A program made the position numbers and the translations under genes. From a virus: a stretch of DNA of 39,854 nt. The notes beneath the pieces are model-generated. The model had not been told where the DNA came from and did not search any database. It saw only the letters and a list, made by a program, of their open reading frames with translations. Shown here piece by piece: positions 36,193-39,854 of this stretch. The stretch lies in the IMG/VR virus record IMGVR_UViG_3300043803_001184, positions 1 to 39,854 of that record; one strand, 5' to 3'. Every line of letters begins with the position of its first letter. Within the stretch, counting starts at the first letter, position 1.

Positions 36193-37254
36193 ATGGTATC
36201 TTCAACACTTTCAAAACCAATTCAACAAAGGGGGTGGTTTGATGTCCTGGATGATTGGCTCAAGCGTGATAGGTTTGTTTTTGTCGGTTGGTCTGGCTTA
36301 CTTTTATTTCCGACAGCTTATCTTGCTCTTGGCGGGTGGCTTACAGGAACCACCTTTGCTACCAGTTGGTACACCCACGGCATTGCGAGTTCATATCTTG
36401 AGGGGTGTAACTTTCTTACTGCTGCTGTATCTACTCCTGCTGATGCTCTCGGACATTCTCTTCTACTCCTATGGGGTCCTGAAGCTCAGGGAGATTTCGT
36501 CCGCTGGATCCAACTTGGGGGACTCTGGACTTTTGTGGCGCTCCACGGGGCTTTCAGCTTAATCGGATTTATGTTGCGCCAGTTTGAGATTGCTCGTCTT
36601 GTGGGCATTCGTCCTTATAATGCCATCGCATTCTCTGGTCCTATCGCAGTATTCGTTTCTGTATTCTTGATGTATCCACTGGGACAATCCAGTTGGTTCT
36701 TCGCACCATCCTTTGGTGTTGCTGCTATTTTCCGTTTCCTTCTGTTTCTTCAGGGTTTCCACAACTGGACCCTCAACCCCTTCCATATGATGGGAGTTGC
36801 TGGTATACTAGGAGGAGCACTACTCTGTGCGATTCACGGAGCAACTGTAGAAAACACTCTATTTGAAGATAGTGATCAAGCAAACACCTTTAAGGCATTT
36901 GAACCGACTCAAGAGGAAGAGACCTATTCGATGGTCACTGCCAACAGATTCTGGTCTCAGATCTTCGGTATTGCTTTTAGTAATAAGCGTTGGTTGCACT
37001 TTTTTATGCTTTTTGTTCCCGTTATGGGTCTCTGGACTTCCAGTATTGGCATCATTGGACTGGGGTTAAACTTGAGGGCTTATGACTTTGTGAGTCAGGA
37101 GATTCGTGCTGCTTACGACAGTGAGTACGAAACCTTCTACACTAAAAATATACTGCTCAATGAAGGACTTAGAGCGTGGATGGCTCCTGTAGATCAACCT
37201 CATGAAAATTACGTCTGGCCAGAAGAAATTCTGCCTCGTGGAAATGCCCTCTAA
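36193..37254 (+). CDS. psbD: photosystem II D2 protein
   Basis: 353 residues, within one residue of host D2. Conserved blocks: '[28 protein letters not shown]', '[37 protein letters not shown]', '[35 protein letters not shown]', '[31 protein letters not shown]', each interrupted here by no insertion. Only the first ten residues diverge from the usual N-terminus. AGGAGG lies 5 nt before the ATG. D2 pairs with D1 in the PSII core and binds quinone A. No intron. Confidence 0.97.
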   Translation: MVSSTLSKPIQQRGWFDVLDDWLKRDRFVFVGWSGLLLFPTAYLALGGWLTGTTFATSWYTHGIASSYLEGCNFLTAAVSTPADALGHSLLLLWGPEAQGDFVRWIQLGGLWTFVALHGAFSLIGFMLRQFEIARLVGIRPYNAIAFSGPIAVFVSVFLMYPLGQSSWFFAPSFGVAAIFRFLLFLQGFHNWTLNPFHMMGVAGILGGALLCAIHGATVENTLFEDSDQANTFKAFEPTQEEETYSMVTANRFWSQIFGIAFSNKRWLHFFMLFVPVMGLWTSSIGIIGLGLNLRAYDFVSQEIRAAYDSEYETFYTKNILLNEGLRAWMAPVDQPHENYVWPEEILPRGNAL

Positions 37255-37288
37255 TGTTATTTTTATATAAATAGTATTGCGAGAGGCA
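37245..37288 (+). promoter_or_regulatory. late promoter held in a hairpin that masks the HNH ribosome-binding site
   Basis: TGCCCTCT (37245-37252, containing the last psbD codons) pairs with AGAGGCA (37282-37288) with one bulged C. The loop holds the late box TATAAATA (37266-37273). The 3' arm is the AGAGG ribosome-binding site. psbD read-through RNA would be locked, and late RNA would be free. Confidence 0.7.
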
Positions 37289-37297
37289 ATGCTACTA

Positions 37298-37867
37298 ATG
37301 GTTTGGAATAAAGGATTAATAAATGACCCCCGATCAAAAGGGGGTCGCCCCAAATCAAGTCTCTCATATGTCGGTCAGACCTATGGGAGACTTACTATTT
37401 TGGAACAATATAGTCATAAGAAAAGTATAAAATTTAAATGTCGTTGCGAATGTGGTAATATTACAGATGTTCGTAAAGATAATTTAATAACAAAAGCAGA
37501 CACGGTTTCTTGTGGATGTAGATTAAAAGAACTTCAACAAGAAAGAAAAGAAATGGGTATTGATGAAGTATCTGCTATGTGGTCTAGAGCAAAATATAGA
37601 GCAAAGCAAAAAGGATTAGACTTTACAATAGAACAAAAAGATATTACTATTCCAGATGTTTGCCCTTTACTTGGAATACCATTAGTCTGTCATAGAGGTA
37701 AAGGAAGTCAGAAGGGGAACTCTCCATCATTAGACCGTATAGACCCCACAAAAGGATACATAAAAGGTAATGTTTGGGTCATAAGTAATAGAGCAAACAC
37801 TCTCAAAAACGATGCCACCCTACAAGAACTCCAAACACTTGTAGAAAATCTTAGCAAGGGGGCTTGA
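37298..37867 (+). CDS. HNH homing endonuclease downstream of psbD
   Basis: 189 residues from ATG 37298, which fits AGAGG at 37282; an ATG at 37289 or a TTG at 37277 are alternatives. N-terminal 'VGQTYGRLTILEQYS' and 'FKCRCECGNITDVRKDNLI...VSCGC' form a Zn-binding region common in phage HNH enzymes. A basic helical middle follows, then the HNH part 'CPLLGIPLVCHRGK', 'SPSLDRIDPTKGYIKGNVWVISNRANTLKND'. It probably targets psbD or its flank. Its TGA stop lies in the terminator/promoter module of petE. Confidence 0.88.
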   Translation: MVWNKGLINDPRSKGGRPKSSLSYVGQTYGRLTILEQYSHKKSIKFKCRCECGNITDVRKDNLITKADTVSCGCRLKELQQERKEMGIDEVSAMWSRAKYRAKQKGLDFTIEQKDITIPDVCPLLGIPLVCHRGKGSQKGNSPSLDRIDPTKGYIKGNVWVISNRANTLKNDATLQELQTLVENLSKGA

Positions 37868-37881
37868 CGCCTCCTTTTTTT
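37856..37881 (+). terminator. terminator with embedded -35 box, ahead of petE
   Basis: AAGGGGGC (37856-37863), loop TTGAC, GCCTCCTT (37869-37876) with one G-T pair, followed by T residues. Confidence 0.85.
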
Positions 37882-37892
37882 GTCTATATAAT
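37864..37892 (+). promoter_or_regulatory. petE promoter interlocked with a terminator
   Basis: TTGACG (37864-37869), 17 bp, exact TATAAT (37887-37892). RNA start near 37899, about 12 nt before the petE ATG. The -35 box also overlaps the stop codon of the HNH gene. Confidence 0.82.
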
Positions 37893-37910
37893 GAAGTTGC
37901 GTAAACTTGT

Positions 37911-38234
37911 ATGAAGTTCCTTATCACACTTCTCGCTACGCTTTTCTTTGCCCTCCCCGCTTGGGCAGTAGACGTTCAGATGGGCAACAACGGAAATTTG
38001 GTTTTTGAACCTAATGAAATTTCTATCAGTGCTGGTGATAGCATTCATTTTATCAACAACGTGCTACCTCCACATAATGTGATTGTAGAAGACCATCCAG
38101 AACTCTCTCACACAGGACTCGCTTTTGCACCAGGAGAAACTTTTGACATTGCCTTTCCTGAACCAGGAGACTATACTTTCTGGTGCGATCCTCATAAGGG
38201 GGCAGGAATGATTGGACACATTCACGTTTCATAG
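37911..38234 (+). CDS. petE: plastocyanin
   Basis: 107 residues. Signal peptide 1-19 (MKFLITLLATLFFALPAWA) for lumen targeting, then a compact cupredoxin. Copper ligands His55 ('PPHNVIVED'), Cys92, His95 and Met100 ('FWCDPHKGAGMIGHIHV') are all present. Mature length is about 88 residues, slightly below host plastocyanin. It carries electrons from cytochrome b6f to PSI in the thylakoid lumen. Very short leader with no clear Shine-Dalgarno sequence. Confidence 0.95.
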   Translation: MKFLITLLATLFFALPAWAVDVQMGNNGNLVFEPNEISISAGDSIHFINNVLPPHNVIVEDHPELSHTGLAFAPGETFDIAFPEPGDYTFWCDPHKGAGMIGHIHVS

Positions 38235-38235
38235 T

Positions 38236-38370
38236 ATGCATTCTCACGACCATAACACTTGTATTCATCTCATTCATATGTTTCTTTGCTGTCTTGCTGG
38301 AATCGGAATTGGAACCCTAGCAGTCTGGGGTTATCAACAAATCAAAAATAATAAGAATCATAATCCCTAA
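38236..38370 (+). CDS. 44-residue His-rich membrane peptide after plastocyanin
   Basis: N-terminal MHSHDHNTCIHLIH is rich in His with one Cys, followed by a membrane span ('MFLCCLAGIGIGTLAVWGY') and a polar Asn/Lys tail. It starts two bases after the petE stop. The His/Cys end looks able to bind a metal, which next to a copper protein is suggestive of copper handling, but this is speculation from composition. Confidence 0.5.
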   Translation: MHSHDHNTCIHLIHMFLCCLAGIGIGTLAVWGYQQIKNNKNHNP

Positions 38371-38381
38371 TAACTCCATCT

Positions 38382-38456
38382 ATGTTCTTCATTCTTGTAA
38401 GTTTTATACTCTTTGGAGTTTTTATGTTTATAATGTCTCTTACACAAGACCTATAA
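38382..38456 (+). CDS. 24-residue membrane peptide (tentative)
   Basis: MFFILVSFILFGVFMFIMSL then TQDL, a single hydrophobic helix starting 11 nt after the previous stop. No good ribosome-binding site. The gene is short enough to be chance, but the neighbouring genes keep the same strand and spacing pattern. Confidence 0.33.
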   Translation: MFFILVSFILFGVFMFIMSLTQDL

Positions 38457-38498
38457 GTTTTTTGTATTGATTTGCAAACAGTCATTAACTTATGTTAA

Positions 38499-38506
38499 AA
38501 TAAATA
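38499..38506 (+). promoter_or_regulatory. possible T4-type late promoter for the aldolase gene
   Basis: AATAAATA, 27 nt before the ATG at 38534, in a strongly AT-rich stretch. Confidence 0.4.
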
Positions 38507-38533
38507 AAATTTCAAGGTTTTGTTCTATAAACT

Positions 38534-39199
38534 ATGATATTAGATCTGGCACATACGATTGCGGACTATACAATTTGTGGGGAAGGTAATGTATCTGAAA
38601 GAGTTGATAAAGATACTTTTTTAATTAAGGCAAGCGGCACAAGTCTTCATACACTCTCCGAAGAAGATTTGACTTTATGCAATACAAATGGAGCACAGAT
38701 AGAATTAAGTCATAAGAAACCAAGTATTGAGACACTGTTTCACGCTTGGATTATGAGAACTTTTCCAGAAATTAATTATATCGCCCATAGTCATCCACCA
38801 TATACCACACAGATTCTTTGCTCTGATGCTGCAGATGATTTTGCCAATCATCGTTGGTTTCCAGATCAAATTGTAAGAAATGGTCCTAAGTCTTGTTTAG
38901 TTCCTTATGCTCCTCCTGGAGAAAGAATTCTTGCATTGGTTGAGGAATATGTAACTAAGTTTGTGAATGAGGAAGGATATTTTCCTAAACTGATTTTGCT
39001 CAAAAATCATGGCATCATTACGGCATCTCCTTATCAGAAAGATTGTGCATCCGCAAGTTTGATGTGTGAGAAGTCTGCTGAGATTTTTGTCGGTGCCAAA
39101 CTTCTTGGTGGTGTTCATTTCTTACCACAAGAAGAAGTTGAACATATCGAAAACTGCCCTGGAGAAAACTATCGTCGTAATATGTACTTTGAAGAATGA
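38534..39199 (+). CDS. class II aldolase/adducin-family protein
   Basis: 221 residues. 'TICGEGNVSERVDKDTFLIKASG' (phosphate-binding start), 'FHAWIMRTFPEINYIAHSHPPYTT' (metal His-x-His) and 'LILLKNHGIITAS' (third metal His) match zinc aldolases such as fuculose- or ribulose-phosphate aldolase/epimerase. Adducin-like members without aldolase activity also look like this. It may act on a sugar phosphate linked to the heptose/fucose chemistry of the glycan operon or to pentose phosphates. Exact reaction not determinable. Its stop overlaps the next start by ATGA. Confidence 0.85.
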   Translation: MILDLAHTIADYTICGEGNVSERVDKDTFLIKASGTSLHTLSEEDLTLCNTNGAQIELSHKKPSIETLFHAWIMRTFPEINYIAHSHPPYTTQILCSDAADDFANHRWFPDQIVRNGPKSCLVPYAPPGERILALVEEYVTKFVNEEGYFPKLILLKNHGIITASPYQKDCASASLMCEKSAEIFVGAKLLGGVHFLPQEEVEHIENCPGENYRRNMYFEE

Positions 39200-39321
39200 T
39201 ATCATCAGAAACACCCTATAAACTCGCAGAAATTATTCGTGACACTTGGCCAGGTCTTTACAGAAAACCAGAACCATCTTATAATGAAGAAAAGGAAATA
39301 GAAGATGAACAAGTATCGTGA
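39196..39321 (+). CDS. 41-residue hypothetical protein
   Basis: MISSETPYKLAEIIRDTWPG then a Pro/Glu-rich acidic tail. ATG overlaps the aldolase stop (ATGA); the 3' end overlaps the next gene by 17 nt. Soluble. Not recognised. Overlaps on both sides support translation. Confidence 0.5.
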   Translation: MISSETPYKLAEIIRDTWPGLYRKPEPSYNEEKEIEDEQVS

Positions 39322-39631
39322 TGAATATTTTTCAGTTCTAGATAAAAAGACTGGAAGAAAACTTTTAGATTGTGGCGAAGAGTCTGATGCTCTTGCGATG
39401 GTTGCTTTAGATCCGCAGAACAGAACTTATACTCGCAATAAGTTTTTGATGGGACCTGTTGTGGATGTTGAGATTCCAAAGGCACTACCGACTAATGAAA
39501 TCGTTGTGAATATGGATGGTGGAGTTGGTGGTTCTTGGAAAGAAATATATGAACAATTTGATAATGCATTTGGCGTTAAAAAGCAAAAACAATTGAACCA
39601 GAGTGATGTCGAAGTTTTCATACCCCAATGA
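39305..39631 (+). CDS. hypothetical protein, 108 residues
   Basis: Soluble mixed alpha/beta protein ('MNKYRDEYFSVLDKKTGRKL', 'LAMVALDPQNRTYTRNKFLM', 'IVVNMDGGVGGSWKEIYEQF'). No active-site motif recognised. A GGAAATAGAAG upstream may serve as ribosome-binding site. Overlaps the previous and next small genes, so part of one translation unit with the aldolase gene. Confidence 0.65.
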   Translation: MNKYRDEYFSVLDKKTGRKLLDCGEESDALAMVALDPQNRTYTRNKFLMGPVVDVEIPKALPTNEIVVNMDGGVGGSWKEIYEQFDNAFGVKKQKQLNQSDVEVFIPQ

Positions 39632-39755
39632 TCCATCAGACGCAAAGTGCCCTTACTGTGGTGAGAAAGGAAAACCTTGTTCTCATGTAGACAGTATGGC
39701 AAGGGCATATGCTCGTGGTGCTTGTAAGAAGATAAATATAGATAAGTCGCAGTAA
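39606..39755 (+). CDS. 49-residue Zn-ribbon-like protein
   Basis: 'AKCPYCGEKGKPCSHVDS' gives a C-x2-C...C-x-H metal knuckle (residues 15-27), followed by a basic helix 'MARAYARGACKKI'. Begins inside the previous gene (26-nt overlap). Probably a small nucleic-acid- or protein-binding factor. Not recognised. Confidence 0.55.
   Translation: MSKFSYPNDPSDAKCPYCGEKGKPCSHVDSMARAYARGACKKINIDKSQ
39731..39738 (+). promoter_or_regulatory. T4-type late promoter for the right-edge gene
   Basis: GATAAATA, 20 nt before the ATG at 39759. A hairpin ATAAGT/ACTTAT (39742-39747 with 39755-39760) overlaps that ATG. Confidence 0.5.
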
Positions 39756-39758
39756 CTT

Positions 39759-39854
39759 ATGGGACCTCTACACTCTCCAAAAGAATACTTGTTTCAGTTA
39801 CACGCAACAAGTTCTGGGGAGGCGAAACGAATGTGGAGGCAACATATAAAAGAA
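39759..39854 (+). CDS. probable HNH-type endonuclease, N-terminal part only (runs off the right edge)
   Basis: 32 codons remain open to the edge: MGPLHSPKEYLFQLHATSSG then EAKRMWRQHIKE. The 'SSGEAKR-W---IK' pattern is, from memory, the lead-in of a group of cyanophage HNH endonucleases. The catalytic part is outside the window, so the call rests on this lead-in, the late box and the start-masking hairpin. Confidence 0.45.
   Translation, partial: MGPLHSPKEYLFQLHATSSGEAKRMWRQHIKE

Overview
The window is a stretch of a T4-like cyanophage genome (a myovirus of marine Synechococcus or Prochlorococcus), not a bacterial chromosome. The evidence is host-type photosynthesis genes (psbA, psbD, petE, petF, two hli, PTOX) lying among tRNA genes without encoded CCA, phage fibre genes, homing endonucleases, many tiny overlapping ORFs, and two promoter classes: host-type TTGACA/17 bp/TATAAT promoters and T4-type late boxes (TATAAATA).

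Layout. 1-1419: 5' end of a minus-strand secreted protein, a lysozyme-like gene and a small membrane protein. 1397-2338: tRNA-Arg, -Asn, -Thr and -Gly, with an HNH endonuclease gene running into tRNA-Thr. 2365-5110: a phosphate-acquisition pair, an SLH/OprB-type porin and PstS, each behind Pho-box-like TTAA repeats. 5142-7554: small genes, tRNA-Val, a Dps-type ferritin, one minus-strand gene, and a second HNH gene wedged between a tRNA-Ser relic and an intact tRNA-Ser. 7590-9043: a fibre with a C1q-like tip and a small partner. 9131-13631: a dense host-takeover block with 6-phosphogluconate dehydrogenase, PTOX, tRNA-Pro, a 2OG-Fe(II) oxygenase and small membrane proteins. 13831-29144: one uninterrupted 17-gene surface-glycan operon. 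29246-30756: electron-transfer and stress genes (hli, petF, mini-hli, peroxiredoxin). 30816-33935: a small gene, a repeat-rich fibre and a partner virion protein. 34128-37867: psbA with a group I intron, a GIY-YIG endonuclease, psbD and another HNH endonuclease. 37911-39854: plastocyanin, small peptides, a class II aldolase and the start of one more probable HNH gene.

How it works together. PsbA, PsbD, Hli, ferredoxin, plastocyanin and PTOX keep light-driven electron flow going during infection. Gnd supplies NADPH and pentose phosphate, and the porin and PstS bring in phosphate. The glycan operon contains a heptose route (GmhA, a GHMP kinase and a HAD-nucleotidyltransferase fusion), a UDP-sugar dehydrogenase, an epimerase, NadE, three methyltransferases and a large set of glycosyltransferases. 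It starts from a host-type promoter, which suggests action on the host envelope during infection, though virion glycosylation is not excluded.

The most unusual features are regulatory and mobile. (1) At five junctions the -35 box of the next promoter sits in the loop of the preceding terminator. (2) psbA and psbD have fused host-type and late promoters with the same offset. (3) Three homing endonuclease genes carry a late promoter inside a hairpin that masks their start region, as known for T4 I-TevI. (4) Two HNH genes use the D-loop of a tRNA as their stop codon, one beside a truncated tRNA copy. (5) The psbA intron splits the Mn-cluster ligands of D1.
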